Origin: Paratinospora sagittata
Taxonomy: Eukaryota > Streptophyta > Magnoliopsida > Ranunculales > Menispermaceae
DNA: 64,000 nt
Direction of reading: 5' to 3'
NCBI GenBank assembly: GCA_035771175.1
Contig: CM069594.1
Coordinates: 45,311,534 to 45,375,533, forward strand
The translations under genes and the position numbers were made by a program. The notes beneath the pieces are model-generated. The model saw only the letters and a program-made list of their open reading frames with translations. It was not told the origin of the DNA and made no database searches. Numbering within the stretch: the first letter of the stretch is position 1; every line of letters starts with the position of its first letter. Positions 12,944-24,124 of this stretch are shown piece after piece.

Positions 12944-14128
12944 ATATAAGATGAAAAACTATTAAATAATTCAAAACCCATTGAAATTATGATTAAAACC
13001 TTTCGGAAATCATTTTTTTCAAAATGGAATACTATCTCGAAGTGATTTTGAAGACTTTTTCAATTTTCAGAGTTTTAGTGCTGAGATTGATCGAGAAGTT
13101 ACCCTGCACACCAAAGATAAAACTAATGCATTAGACAAGAGATACGTCTTCGTTCTTCGAGCTTGATCTTTGTAGACTTCGACACCTATTGTTTGCTGTG
13201 TTGTTGATGATTAGTTCAAGCTCTTAGAAAAAAATAGTACAGGTGATGTTTTCTCTTACCGAGAACACTTCACATACTTACAGTTTAAAACAATAGATAG
13301 CCTCAGGAAATCTCAGCACAAAAGGGATAAAATGAAGAACTTGCAAAATAATGAGGTTATCTTCAAGATAGTTTACAATTTTGATTCAGTTCGAAGGTTG
13401 TTTAGAAAAATGCAAGAATAACGACTTTCTTCTATTTAAACACTCTTTGGAAAGCTCAGTCTAACTTGCAAAAATCGTGCGTGTTCTATCTTTGAAAATC
13501 AAATAATGAGGGTTTTATAAAATTAACAGTTGCAGGTTAAAGAGGAAGAGAGTACAAAATGATATGAATCCAAAACGTTGTTTCATCGAAAGTTATTTTG
13601 GGGGTGCGAGACAAAGGGAATCATCAAGGTGTTAGTAGAGAATATTTCAATTAAGATAACCAAGCAAAACTATGTAAGGTATAGAAAAGTCGAGCAAGCA
13701 GAAGTGGCAAACATTTTTCTCGTAAGAAATATCCGATTTTTGTCTCCAACGTGGATGGCGTGTTATTGGGTTGTGTATCATGTTCTCTATTGAAAGATAG
13801 CAGGTCGATATACACAAACCCGAGAGCTCGAGTTTTTCAGACTTTCCGATAGCGAGTTATCAAGGCCTATAGCGCGTTGTTGCCCATTATACTAAAAATG
13901 GAAAGATCACGACAACATGTTTATATCGAATTACCAAATGGAATAGCGCGCTATAAACAGTTTTCAAGAAAAAAAAATGTTTTGTTATACAACTCTATCA
14001 GCGGGTTATGAACACTGATCGGGCGCTAGTGCCTACTGGAAAGTTTTTGCAAATAGCTGAATAGCCTTATTTTTGAAAAATTAATATTTTGACACTCAAG
14101 AACCATTCCATTGACTCAAAATATATTG
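12944..14128 (+). repeat. satellite monomer 12
   Basis: The front is like monomer 8. From about 13,437 it is almost identical to monomer 13, with the private changes GGGGGTGCGAGACAAAGGG and CTCTATCAGCGGGTTATG. Confidence 0.94.
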
Positions 14129-15846
14129 ATATAAGATTAAAAACTATTAAATAATTCAAAACTTATTCAAATTATGATAAAAAGCTTTCGGAAATCATTT
14201 TTTTCAAAATGGAATACTACATCGAAGTGATTTTGAAGACTTTTCAATTTTCAAAGTTTTATTGCTGAGATTGATCGAGAAGTTACCCTACACACTAAAG
14301 ATAAAACTAATGCATTAGACATGAGATACGTCTTCGTTCTTCGAGCTTGAACTTTGTAAACTTCGATCTCTATTGTTTGATGTGTTGTTGATGATTAGTT
14401 CAAGCTCTTAGAAAAAAACAATACAGGTGATGTTTTCTCTTACCGAGAACACTTCACATACTTACAGTTTAAAACAATAGATAGCCTCTGGAAATCTCAG
14501 CACAAAAGGGATAAAACGAAGAACTTGCGAAATAATGAGATTATCTTCAAGACAGTTTGCAATTTTGATTCAGTTCGAAGGTTGTTTGGACAAATGCAAG
14601 AATAACGACTCTCTTCGATTTAAACACTCTTTGGAAAGCTCAGTCTAACTTGCAAAAATCGTGCGTGTTCTATCTTTGAAAATCAAATAATGAGGGTTTT
14701 ATAAAATTAACAGTTGCAGGTTAAAGAGGAAGAGAGTACAAAATGATATGAATCCAAAACGTTGTTTCATCGAAAGTTATTTTGGGGGTGCGAGACAAAG
14801 GGAATCATCAAGGTGTTAGTAGAGAATATTTCAATTAAGATAACCAAGCAAAACTATGTAAGGTATAGAAAAGTCGAGCAAGCAGAAGTGGCAAACATTT
14901 TTCTCGTAAGAAATATCCGATTTTTGTCTCCAACGTGGATGGCGTGTTATTGGGTTGTGTATCATGTTCTCTATTGAAAGATAGCAGGTCGATATACACA
15001 AACCCGAGAGCTCGAGTTTTTCAGACTTTCCGATAGCGAGTTATCAAGGCCTATAGCGCGTTGTTGCCCATTATACTAAAAATGGAAAGATCACGACAAC
15101 ATGTTTATATCGAATTACCAAATGGAATAGCGCGCTATAAACAGTTTTCAAGAAAAAAAAATGTTTTGTTATACAACTCTATCAGCGGGTTATGAACACT
15201 GATCGGGCGCTAGTGCCTACTGGAAAGTTTTTGCAAATAGCTGAATAGCCTTATTTTTGAAAAATTAATATTTTGACACTCAAGAACCATTCCATTGACT
15301 CAAAATATATTGATATAAGATTAAAAACTATTAAATAATTCAAAACTTATTCAAATTATGATAAAAAACTTTCGGAAATCATTTTTTTCAAAATGGAATA
15401 CTACATCGAAGTGATTTTGAAGACTTTTCAATTTTCAAAGTTTTATTGCTGAGATTGATCGAGAAGTTACCCTACACACTAAAGATAAAACTAATGCATT
15501 AGACATGAGATACGTCTTCGTTCTTCGAGCTTGAACTTTGTAAACTTCGATCTCTATTGTTTGATGTGTTGTTGATGATTAGTTCAAGCTCTTAGAAAAA
15601 AACAATACAGGTGATGTTTTCTCTTACCGAGAACACTTCACATACTTACAGTTTAAAACAATAGATAGCCTCTGGAAATCTCAGCACAAAAGGGATAAAA
15701 CGAAGAACTTGCGAAATAATGAGATTATCTTCAAGACAGTTTGCAATTTTGATTCAGTTCGAAGGTTGTTTGGACAAATGCAAGAATAACGACTCTCTTC
15801 GATTTAAACACTCTTTGGAAAGCTCAGTCTAACTTGCAAAAATCGT
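13437..15846 (+). repeat. recent one-monomer duplication (12/13/14)
   Basis: 13,437-14,620 is repeated at 14,621-15,846 with a 1,184-bp offset. The break points lie inside monomers, in the CTCTTTGGAAAGC region, not at the chosen monomer boundary. Confidence 0.88.
14129..15312 (+). repeat. satellite monomer 13
   Basis: Its rear duplicates the rear of monomer 12. Its front, with ACTTATTCAAATTATG, is duplicated in the front of monomer 14. Confidence 0.95.
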
Positions 15847-16503
15847 GTTTGTTCTATCTTTGAAAATCAAAGAATGAGGGTTTTATAAAATTAGCAGTTG
15901 CAGGTTAAAGAGGAAGAGAGTACAAAATGATTTGAATTTAAAACGTTGTTTAATCTAAAGTTATTTTGGGCGTGCGAGACAATGGGAATCATCAAGGTGT
16001 TAGTAGAGAATATTTCAATTACGATAACCTCGAAAAACTGTGTAAGGTATAGAAAAGTCGAGCAAGGAGAAGTGGCCACATTTTTCTCGTTAGAAATATC
16101 TGATTTTTGTCTCAAACGTGGATAGAGTCTTATTGAGTTGTGTATCATGTTCTCTATTGAAAGATAGCATGTCCATATACACAAACCCGAGAGGTCGAGT
16201 TTTTCAGACTTTCCGGTAGCGAGTTATCAAGTCCTATAGCCCGCTATTGCCCATTTTACTAAAAACGGAAAGATCACGACAACTCTTTATGGCGAGTTAT
16301 CAAAGGGGATAGAGGGGATAGCGCGCTATAGACAATTTTCAAGAAAAACAAATATTTTGTTATACAATCCTATCAGTGGGCTATCAACACTGATTCGGCA
16401 CTAGTGCCTGTTGGGAAATTTTTGCAAATTTCTGAATAGCCTTATTTTTGAAAAATTAATATTTTGACACTGAAGAACCATTCCATTGACTCAAAATATA
16501 TTG
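15313..16503 (+). repeat. satellite monomer 14 (long)
   Basis: The front is copied from monomer 13 up to about 15,845. At 16,305-16,320 a short slippage repeats GGGGATAGA before the palindrome, making the copy longer (1,191 bp). Confidence 0.93.
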
Positions 16504-17612
16504 ATAGAGGATTAAAAACTATTAAATAATTCAAAACTCATTGAAATTATGATTAAAACATTTCGGAAAACATTTTTTTCAAATTGGAATACTATATCGA
16601 AGTGATTTTGAAGACTTTTCAATTTTCAGAGTTTTAGTGCTGAGATTGATCCAGAAGTTACCCTACACACCAAAGATAAAACTAATGCATTAGACATGAG
16701 ATACGTCTTCGTTCTTCGAGCTTGATCTTTGTAGACTTCGACACCTATTGTTTGATATGGTGTTGATGATTAGTTGAAGCTCTTCGAAAAAAAATAGAGG
16801 TGATGTTTTCTCTTACCGTGAACACTTCACATACTTACAGTTTAAAACAATAGATAGCCTCTGGAAATCTCAACGCAAAAAGGGATAAAATGATGAACTT
16901 GCGGAATAGTGAGGTTATCTTCAAGACAGTTTGCAATTTTGATTCAGTTCGGAGGTTGTTTGGACAAATGCAAGAATAACGACTTTCTTCGATTTAAACA
17001 CTCTTTGGTAAGCTCAGTGGAACTTGCAAAAATCGTCCGTGTTCTATCTTTGAAAATCAGAGAATGAGGGTTTTATAAAATTAGCAGTTGTAGGTTAAAG
17101 AGGAAGAGAGTACAAAATGATTTGAATTAAAAACGTTGTTTAATCTAAAGTTGTTTTGGGCGTGCGAGACAATGGGAATCATCAAGGCGTTAGTAGAGAA
17201 TATTTCAATTAAGATAACCAGGCAAAACTGTGTAAGGTATAGAAAAGTTGAGCAAGGAGAAGTGGCAAACATTTTTCTCGTAAGAAATATCCAATTTTTG
17301 TCTCCAACGTGGATGGCGTGTTATTGGGTTGTGTATCATGTTCTCTATTGAAAGATAGCAGGTCGATATACACAAACCCGAGAGCTCGAGTTTTTCAGAC
17401 TTTTCGATAGCGAGTTATCAAGGCCTATAGCGCGCTATAAACAATTTTCAAGAAAAAAAAATGTTTTTTTATACAACCCTATCAGCGGGCTATCAACACT
17501 GATAGGGCGCTAGTGCCTACTGGAAAATTTTTGCAAATTGCTGAATAGCCTTATTTTTGGAAAATTAATATTTTGACATTGAAGAACCATTCCAATGACT
17601 TAAAATATATTG
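16504..17612 (+). repeat. satellite monomer 15 (one subrepeat lost)
   Basis: The copy is 1,109 bp. The palindrome at 17,427-17,438 is followed directly by AAACAATTTTCAAG, so the stretch between two successive ATAGCGCGCTAT motifs is gone. That removes exactly one ~75-bp unit. The start motif is altered to ATAGAGG. Confidence 0.93.
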
Positions 17613-18020
17613 ATATAAGATTAAAAACTATTAAATAATTTAAAAATCATTGAAATTATGATTAAAACCTTTCGAAAAATATTTTTTTCAAAATGGAATA
17701 CTATATTGAAGTGATTTTGAAGACTTTTCAATTTTCAGAGTTTTAGTGCTAAGATTGATCGAGAAGTTACCCTACACACCAAAGATAAAACTAATGCATT
17801 AGACATGAGATACGTCTTCGTTCTTCGAGCTTGATCTTTGTAGACTTCAATATCTATTGTTTGATGTGTTGTTGATGATTAGTTCAAGCTCTTAGAAAAA
17901 AAATACAGGTGATCTTTTCCCTTACCGTGAACACTTCACACACTTACAGTTTAAAACAATAGATAGCCTCTTGAAATCTCAGCACAAAAGGGGTAAAATG
18001 AAGAACTTGCGAAATAATGA

Positions 18021-18025
18021 GGTTA
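18021..18025. repeat. left target-site duplication, copy 1
   Basis: GGTTA here is repeated at 18,460-18,464. The empty site in other monomers has it once. If the element is taken to start one base later, a 7-bp AGGTTAT duplication is an equally possible reading. Confidence 0.8.
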
Positions 18026-18057
18026 TGTCACACCCCAGTACACAGCACACCGCAGTG
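18026..18057 (+). repeat. left arm of 32-bp inverted repeat, copy 1
   Basis: It pairs with 18,248-18,279, matching 30 of 32 positions by hand count. The arms enclose a 254-bp unit that itself has TGTCACACCCC-type ends. The distal 180-bp tail lies outside. Confidence 0.88.
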
Positions 18058-18079
18058 GTTACTCAAGATTCGAATTTAA

Positions 18080-18111
18080 ACCTTATGAATATAAGGTCAT
18101 GAGTTCGATCT
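18080..18111 (+). other. tRNA-like segment with box B, copy 1
   Basis: ACCTTAT (18,080-18,086) and ATAAGGT (18,091-18,097) form a 7-bp stem with loop GAAT, followed by GAGTTCGATCT. GTTCGATCT at 18,103-18,111 resembles the RNA polymerase III box B (GWTCRANNC) at 8 of 9 positions. Box A is missing in this copy because the 5' end is the fold-back arm. Confidence 0.5.
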
Positions 18112-18143
18112 TGGGGGAGGCCCTCTTTGGGGACAAAAAACCT

Positions 18144-18279
18144 CGGGGATACTAGACGTCGTGTGCGGGCTGTGAATTGAGGTATAACAATATTATGTGG
18201 AACTATGGCTGGGGTATGCGTACCCATCACATCCCGGGGGTACTAGACACTGCGGTGTGCTGTGTACTGGGGTCTGACT
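18144..18279 (+). repeat. diverged ~45-bp direct repeat inside element, copy 1
   Basis: The segment from CGGGGATACTAGAC (18,144-18,188) is repeated in diverged form from CGGGGGTACTAGAC (18,235-18,279). The offset is 91 bp. The second unit contains the right fold-back arm. Confidence 0.7.
18248..18279 (-). repeat. right arm of 32-bp inverted repeat, copy 1
   Basis: The reverse complement of 18,026-18,057 except at two positions. It begins CACTGCGGTGTGCTG. Confidence 0.88.
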
Positions 18280-18328
18280 AAAATATGTATCATTTTCATT
18301 TCATAATTTTATTTATTTACGAATCATA

Positions 18329-18412
18329 CACGCGTATATTTAGCGCATACGTACCAAATACGAGTATTATCACGTGTATATTTACCTCATACGTATAAAA
18401 TACGTGTATTAT
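18329..18412 (+). repeat. two 42-bp tandem units in the AT-rich tail, copy 1
   Basis: The units are 18,329-18,370 and 18,371-18,412. Both follow the pattern CACGYGTATATTTA...CATACGTA...AAATACG, and both contain CATACGTA-type near-palindromes. Confidence 0.82.
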
Positions 18413-18459
18413 ATGTGTACTTCAATGTATGTATTTAATTAAAATTACAGGGTGTTACA

Positions 18460-18464
18460 GGTTA
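18460..18464. repeat. right target-site duplication, copy 1
   Basis: GGTTA, matching 18,021-18,025. The satellite resumes in phase with TCTTCAAGACAG. Confidence 0.8.
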
Positions 18465-19231
18465 TCTTCAAGACAGTTTGCAATTTTGATTCAGTTGGAA
18501 GGTTGTTTGGAACAATGCAAGAATAACGACTTTCTTCAATTTAAACACTCTTTGGAAAGCTCAGTCTAACTTGCAAAAATCGTGCGTGTTCTATCTTTGA
18601 AAATCAGAGAATGAGGGTTTTGTAAAATTAGCAGTTGCAGGTTAAAGAGGAAGAGAATACAAAATGATTTAAATTCAAAACGTTGTTTAATCTAAAGTTG
18701 TTTTGGCGTGCGAGACAATGGGAATCATCACGGTGTTAGTAGAGAATATTTCAATTAAGATAACCAGGCAAAACTGTGTAAGGTATACAAAAGTCGAGCA
18801 AGCAGAAGTGGCCACACTTTTCTCGTTAGAAATATCTGATTTTTGTCTCAAACGTGGATAGCGTGTTATTGGGTTGTGTACCATGTTCTCTATTGAAAGA
18901 TAGCAGGTCGATATACACAAACCCGAGAGGTCGAGTTTTTCAGACTTTCCGATAGCTAGTTATAAAGGCCTATAGCGCGCTATTGCCCATTTTACTAAAA
19001 ATGGCAAGATCACGACAACATGTTTATATAGAGTTATCAAATGGGATTGCGCGCTATAAAAAATTTTCAAGAAAAAGAAATGTTTTGTTATACAACTTTA
19101 CCAGCTGGCTATCAACACTGATAGGGCGCTAGTGCCTACAGGAAAATTTTTGCAAATTGCTGAATAGCCTTATTTTTGGAAAATTAATATTTTGACACTC
19201 AAGAACCATTCCATTGACTCAAAATATATTG

Positions 19232-20416
19232 ATATAAGATTAAAAACTATTAAATAATTAAAAACTCATTGAAATTACGATTAAAACCTTTCGAAAAACA
19301 TTTTTTTCAAAATGGAGTACTATATCGAAGCGATTTTGAAGACTTTTTCAATGTTTAGAGTTTTAGTGCTGAGATTGATCGAGAAGTTACCCTACACACC
19401 AAAGATAAAACTAATGCATTAGACCTGAGATACGTCTTCGTCCTTCGAGCTTGATCTTTGTAGACTTCGACACATATTGTTTGCTGTGTTGTTGATGATT
19501 AGTTCAAGCTCTTAGGAAAAAAAATACAGGTGATGTTTTCTCTTACCGAGAACACTTCACATACTTACAGTTTAAAACAATGGATAGCCTCTGGAAATCT
19601 CAGCACAAAAGGGATAAAATGAAGAACTTGCAAAATAATGAGGTTATCTTCAAGACAGTTTGCAATTTTGATTCAAATCGAAGGTTGTTTGGGGAAATGC
19701 AAGAATAACGACTTTCTTCTATTTAAACACTCTTTGGAAAGCTCAGTCTAACTTGCAAAAATCGTGCGTGTTCTATCTTTGAAAATCAAAGAATGAGGGT
19801 TTTATAAAATTAGCAGTTGCAGGTTAAAGAGGAAGAGAGTACAAAATGATATGAATTCAAAACGTTGTTTAATCGAAAGTTGTTTTGGGGGTGCGAGACA
19901 AAGGGAATCATCAAGGTGTTAGTAGAGAATATTTCAATTAAGATAACCAAGCAAAACTGTGTAAGGTATAGAAAAGTCGAGCAAGCAGAAGTGGCAAAAC
20001 ATTTTTCTCGTAAGAATTATCCAATTTTTGTCTCCAACGTGCATGGCGTGTTATTGGGTTGTGTATCATGTTCTCTATTGAAAGATAGCAGGTCGATATA
20101 CACAAACCATAGAGCTCGAGTTTTTCAGACTTTCCGATAGCGAGTTATTAAGGCCTATAGCGCGCTATTGCCCAATTTACTAAAAATGGAAAGATCACGA
20201 CAACATGTTTATATCGAGTTATCAAATGGAATAGTGCGCTATAAACAGTTTTCAAGAAAAAAAAATGTTTTTTTATACAACTCTATCAGCGGGTTATGAA
20301 CACTGATCAGGCGCTAGTGCCCACTGGAAAGTTTTTGCAAATTGCTGAATAGCCTTATTTTTGGAAAATTAATATTTTGACACTCAAGAACCATTCCATT
20401 GACTCAAAATATATTG
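19232..20416 (+). repeat. satellite monomer 17
   Basis: It carries GGGGGTGCGAGACAAAGGG and GTGGCAAAACATTTTTCTCG, resembling monomers 12 and 13 although it lies beyond the first insertion. Confidence 0.93.
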
Positions 20417-20603
20417 ATATAAGATTAAAAACTATTAAATAATTCAAAACACATTGTAATTATGATAGCCTCTAGAGTCTCAGCACAAAAGGGATAAAAT
20501 GAAGAACTTTCGGAATAATGAGGTTATGTCACACCCCAGTACACAGCACACCGCAGTGGTTACTCAAGATTCGAATTTAAACCTTATGAAGATAAGGTCA
20601 TGA

Positions 20604-20612
20604 GTTCGATCT
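20604..20612 (+). other. box B-like motif, copy 2
   Basis: GTTCGATCT, in the same context as in copy 1. Confidence 0.45.
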
Positions 20613-20829
20613 TGAGGGAGGCCCTCTTTGGGGACAAAAAACCTCGGGGATACTAGACGTCGTGTGCGGGCTGTGTATTGAGATATAACAATATTATGTG
20701 GTACTATGGCTGGGGTATGCGTACCCATCACATCTCGGGGGTACTAGACACTGCGGTGTGCTGTGTACTGGGGTTTGACAAAAATATGTATCATTTTCAC
20801 TTCATAATTTTATTTATTTACGAATCATA

Positions 20830-20912
20830 CACGCGTATATTTAGCGTATACGTATCAAATACGTTTATTATCACGTGTATATGTAGCTATACGTATAAAA
20901 TGCGTGTATTAT
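20830..20912 (+). repeat. 42-bp tandem pair in tail, copy 2
   Basis: The units are 20,830-20,871 and 20,872-20,912. The second is one base shorter and is diverged. Confidence 0.78.
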
Positions 20913-20963
20913 ATGTGTACTTCAATGTATGTATTTAATTAAAATTACGGGGTGTTACAATAT

Positions 20964-21027
20964 TGGCTCAGTGGTTACTCAAGATTTGAATTTAAACCTT
21001 ATGAATATAAGGTCATGAGTTCGATCT
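20964..21027 (+). other. tRNA-like head with boxes A and B, copy 3
   Basis: TGGCTCAGTGGT (20,964-20,975) matches the box A consensus TRGCNNAGYNGG at 11 of 12 positions. GTTCGATCT (21,019-21,027) matches box B at 8 of 9. The 55-bp spacing from start to start suits a tRNA-derived SINE. No 3' acceptor or intact cloverleaf is evident, so this is not a functional tRNA gene. Confidence 0.6.
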
Positions 21028-21244
21028 TGGGGGAGGCCCTCTTTGGGGACAAAAAACCTCGGGGATACTAGACGTCGTGTGCGGGCTGTGTATTGAGGTA
21101 TAACAATATTATGTGGTACTATGGCTGGGGTATGCGTACCAATCACATCCCGAGGGTACTAGACACTGCGGTGTGCTGTGTACTGGGGTGTGACTAAAAT
21201 ATGTATCATTTTCATTTCATAATTTTATTTATTTACGAATCACA

Positions 21245-21328
21245 CACGCGTATATTTAGCGCATACGTATCAAATACGAGTATTATCACGTGTATATTTA
21301 GCTCATACGTATAAAATATGTGTATTAT
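21245..21328 (+). repeat. 42-bp tandem pair in tail, copy 3
   Basis: The units are 21,245-21,286 and 21,287-21,328, of the same design as in copy 1. Confidence 0.8.
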
Positions 21329-22147
21329 ATGTGTACTTCAATGTATGTATTTAATTAAAATTACGGGGTGTTACAGGTTATCTTCAAGAGAGTTTGCAAT
21401 TTTGATTCAGTTGGAAGGTTGTTTGGAACAATGCAAGAATAACGACTTTCTTCAATTTAAACACTCTTTGGAAAGCTCAGTCTAACTTGCAAAAATCGTG
21501 CGTGTTCTATCTTTGAAAATCAAAGAATGAGGGATTTATAAAATTAGCATTTGCAATTTAAAGAGGAAGAGAGTACAAAATGATTTGAATTCAAAACGTT
21601 GTTTAATCTAAAGTTGTTTTGGGTGTGCGAGACAATGGGAATCATCAAGGTGTTAGTAGAGAATATTTCAATTAAGAAAACCAGGCAAAACTGTGTAAGG
21701 TATACAAAAGTCGAGCAAGCAGAAGTGGCCACACTTTTCTCGTTAGAAATATCTGATTTTTGTCTCAAACGTGGATAGCGTGTTATTGGGTTGTGCATCA
21801 TGTTCTCTATTGAAAGATAGCAGGTCGATATACACAAACCCGAGAGCTCGAGTTTTTCAGACTTTCCGATAGCAAGTTATCAAGGACTATAGCGCTATTG
21901 CCCATTTTACTAAAAATGGAAAGATCACGACAATATGTTTATATCGAGTTCTCAGGAGGGATAACGCGCTATATACAATTTTTTAAGAAAAACAAATGTT
22001 TTGTTATACAACCCTATCAGAGGGCTATCAACACTGATAGGGCGCTAGTGCCTACTTGAAAATTTTTGCAAATTGCTGAATAGCCTTATTGTTGAAAAAT
22101 TAATATTCTGACACTCAAGAACCATTCCAATGACTCAATATATATTG

Positions 22148-23236
22148 ATATAAGATTAAAAACTATTAAATAATTAAAAACTCATTGAAATTATGATTAA
22201 AATCTTTAGGAAAACATTTTTTTCAAAATGGAATACTATATCGAAGTGATTTTGAAGACTTTTCAATTTTCAGTGTTTTAGTGCTGAGATTGATCGAGAA
22301 GTTACCCTACACACCAAAGATAAAACTAATGCATTAGACATGAGATACGTCTTCGTTCTTCGAGCTTGATCTTTGTAGACTTCGATATCTATTGTTTGAT
22401 GTGTTGTTGATGATTAGTTTAAGCTCTTAGAAAAAACCAATACAGGTGATGTTTTCTCTTAGCCAGAACACTTCACATACTTACAGTTTGAAACAATAAA
22501 TCGCGTCTGGAAATCTCAGCACAAAAGGGATAAAATGAAGAACTTGCGAAATAATGAGGTTTTCTTCAAGACAGTTTGCAATTTTGATTCAGTTCGAAGG
22601 TTGTTTGGACAAATGCAAGAATAACGACTTTCTTCGATTTAAACACTCTTTGGAAAGTTCAGTTTAACTTGCAAAAATCGTGCGTGTCCTATATTTGAAA
22701 ATCAGAGAATGACGGTTTTATAAAATTAGCAGTTGCAGGTTAAAGAGGAAGAGAGTACAAAATGATTTGAATTCAAAACGTTGTTTAATCTAAAGTTGTT
22801 TTGGGCGTGCGAGACAATGGGAATCATCAAGGTGTTAGTAGAGAATATTTCAATTAAGATAGGTAGCGTGTTATTGGGTTGTGTATCATGTTCTCTATTG
22901 AAAGATAGCAGGTCGATGTACACAAACCCGAGAGCTCGAGTTTTTCAGACTTTCCGATAGCGAGTTATCAAGGCCTATAGCGCGCTATTGCCCATTTTAC
23001 TAAAAATGGAAAGATCACGACAACATGTTTATATCGAGTTATCAAATGGAATAGCGCGCTATAAACAATTTTTAAGAAAAAAAAATGTTTTGTTATACAA
23101 CCCTGTCAGCGGGCTATCAACACTGATAGGCCGCTAGTGCCTACTAGAAAATTTTTGCAAATTGCTGAATAGCCTTATTTTTGGAAAATTAATATTTTGA
23201 CACTGAAGAACCATTCCAATGACTCAAAATATATTG
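22148..23236 (+). repeat. satellite monomer 19 (93-bp deletion)
   Basis: Near 22,860, AATTAAGAT joins AGGTAGCGTGTT, dropping about 93 bp that normally include GTGGCCACATTTTTCTCG. Confidence 0.92.
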
Positions 23237-24124
23237 ATATAAGATTAAAAACTATTAAATAATTAAAAACTCATTGAAATTATGATTAAAACCTTTCGGA
23301 AAACATTTTTTTCAAAATGGAATACTATATCGAAGTGATTTTGAAGACTTTTTCAATTTTCAGAGTTTTAGTGCTGAGATTGATCGAGAAGTTACCCTAC
23401 ACACCAAAGATAAAACTAACGCATTAGGCATGAGATACGTCTTCGTTCTTCGAGCTTGATCTTTGTAGACTTTGATATCTATTGTTTGATGTGTTGTTGA
23501 TGATTAGTTCAAACTCTTAGAAAAAAACAATACAGGTGATGTTTTCTCTTAGCCAGAACACTTCACATACTTACAGTTTAAAACAATAAATCGCCTCTGG
23601 AAATCTCAGCACAAAAGGGATAAAATGAAGAACTTGCAAAATAATGAGGTTATCTTCAAGACAGTTTGCAATTTTAATTCAGTTCGAAGGTTGTTTGGAC
23701 AAATGCAAGAATAACGACTTTCTTCGATTTAAACAGTCTTTGGAAAGCTCAGTCTAACTTGCAAAAATCGTGCGTGTTCTATCTTTGAAAGATAGCAGGT
23801 CGAAATACACAAACCCGAGAGCTCGAGTTTTTAAGTCTTTCCGATAGCAAGTTATCAAGGCCTATAGGGCGCTATTGCCCATTTTACTAAAAATGGCAAG
23901 ATCACGACAATATGTTTATATCGAGTTATTAGGAGGGATAACGCGCTATATACAATTTTTTAAGAAAAACAAATGTTTTGTTATACAACCTTATCAGAGG
24001 GCTGTCAACACTGATAGGGCGCTAGTGCCTACTGGAAAATTTTTGCAAATTGCTGAATAGTCTTATTTTTGAAAAATTAATATTCTGACACTGAAGAACC
24101 ATTCCAATGACTCAATATATATTG
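23237..24124 (+). repeat. satellite monomer 20 (~298-bp deletion)
   Basis: At 23,785-23,790 a single TTGAAA joins two places that each normally carry TTGAAA. The conserved GTACAAAATGAT block is lost. This is the only full-phase copy without that anchor. Confidence 0.93.

Larger units (their letters stand above)
18026..18459 (+). mobile_element. inserted element, copy 1 (434 bp, TG...CA ends)
   Basis: The element begins TGTCACACCCC and ends AGGGTGTTACA, which are near-perfect short inverted ends. It interrupts AATGAGGTTATCTTC and is flanked by the 5-bp repeat GGTTA. TG...CA ends with a 5-bp target duplication are the signature of a solo LTR, and many plant LTRs start this way. It has no coding capacity. 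Against a plain LTR, it also has a 32-bp fold-back arm and a tRNA-like box B. A SINE-derived or composite non-autonomous element is the main alternative. Orientation is arbitrary. Confidence 0.82.
17613..19231 (+). repeat. satellite monomer 16, interrupted by mobile element
   Basis: The monomer is about 1,180 bp once the 434-bp insertion (18,026-18,459) and one 5-bp target repeat are removed. The flank right of the insertion has the private changes TTTGGAACAATGC and CTTCAATTT, which recur right of the insertion in monomer 18. Confidence 0.94.
20527..20959 (+). mobile_element. inserted element, copy 2 (433 bp)
   Basis: It starts TGTCACACCCC and ends GGGGTGTTACA, at the same monomer position as copy 1, with GGTTA on the left (20,522-20,526). 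Its fold-back arms are 20,527-20,558 and 20,749-20,780 (31 of 32 match). It has a few private changes, such as GGGGTTTGACA and TTAGCGTATACG. Its right end is followed at once by copy 3, not by satellite. It has no coding capacity; the 86-codon open frame across its 3' part is fortuitous. Confidence 0.82.
20960..21375 (+). mobile_element. inserted element, copy 3 (416 bp, different 5' end)
   Basis: It abuts copy 2 and ends GGGGTGTTACA before the right GGTTA (21,376-21,380). Its 5' end is not the fold-back arm but ATATTGGCTC, joined to the common AGTGGTTACTCAAG. Only the right arm sequence is present (21,164-21,195). Its changes and its right flank agree with copy 1 rather than copy 2. It may be the less altered, tRNA-headed form of the element, or the result of recombination between copies. 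Confidence 0.75.
20417..22147 (+). repeat. satellite monomer 18, deleted and interrupted by two element copies
   Basis: About 302 bp are missing at a junction near 20,464, where ATTATGAT runs straight into AGCCTCT. Shared GAT at the break suggests microhomology. Two tandem element copies occupy 20,527-21,375. Without them only about 877 bp of satellite remain. Confidence 0.93.

Noticed and set aside
20678..20938. 86-codon open frame inside element copy 2
   Set aside because: It runs through the fold-back arm and the 42-bp tandem units. It is not maintained in copies 1 and 3 and resembles no transposon protein.
20964..21035. Functional tRNA gene
   Set aside because: Boxes A and B are present, but no acceptor stem or complete cloverleaf can be drawn. 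A SINE-like head fits better.
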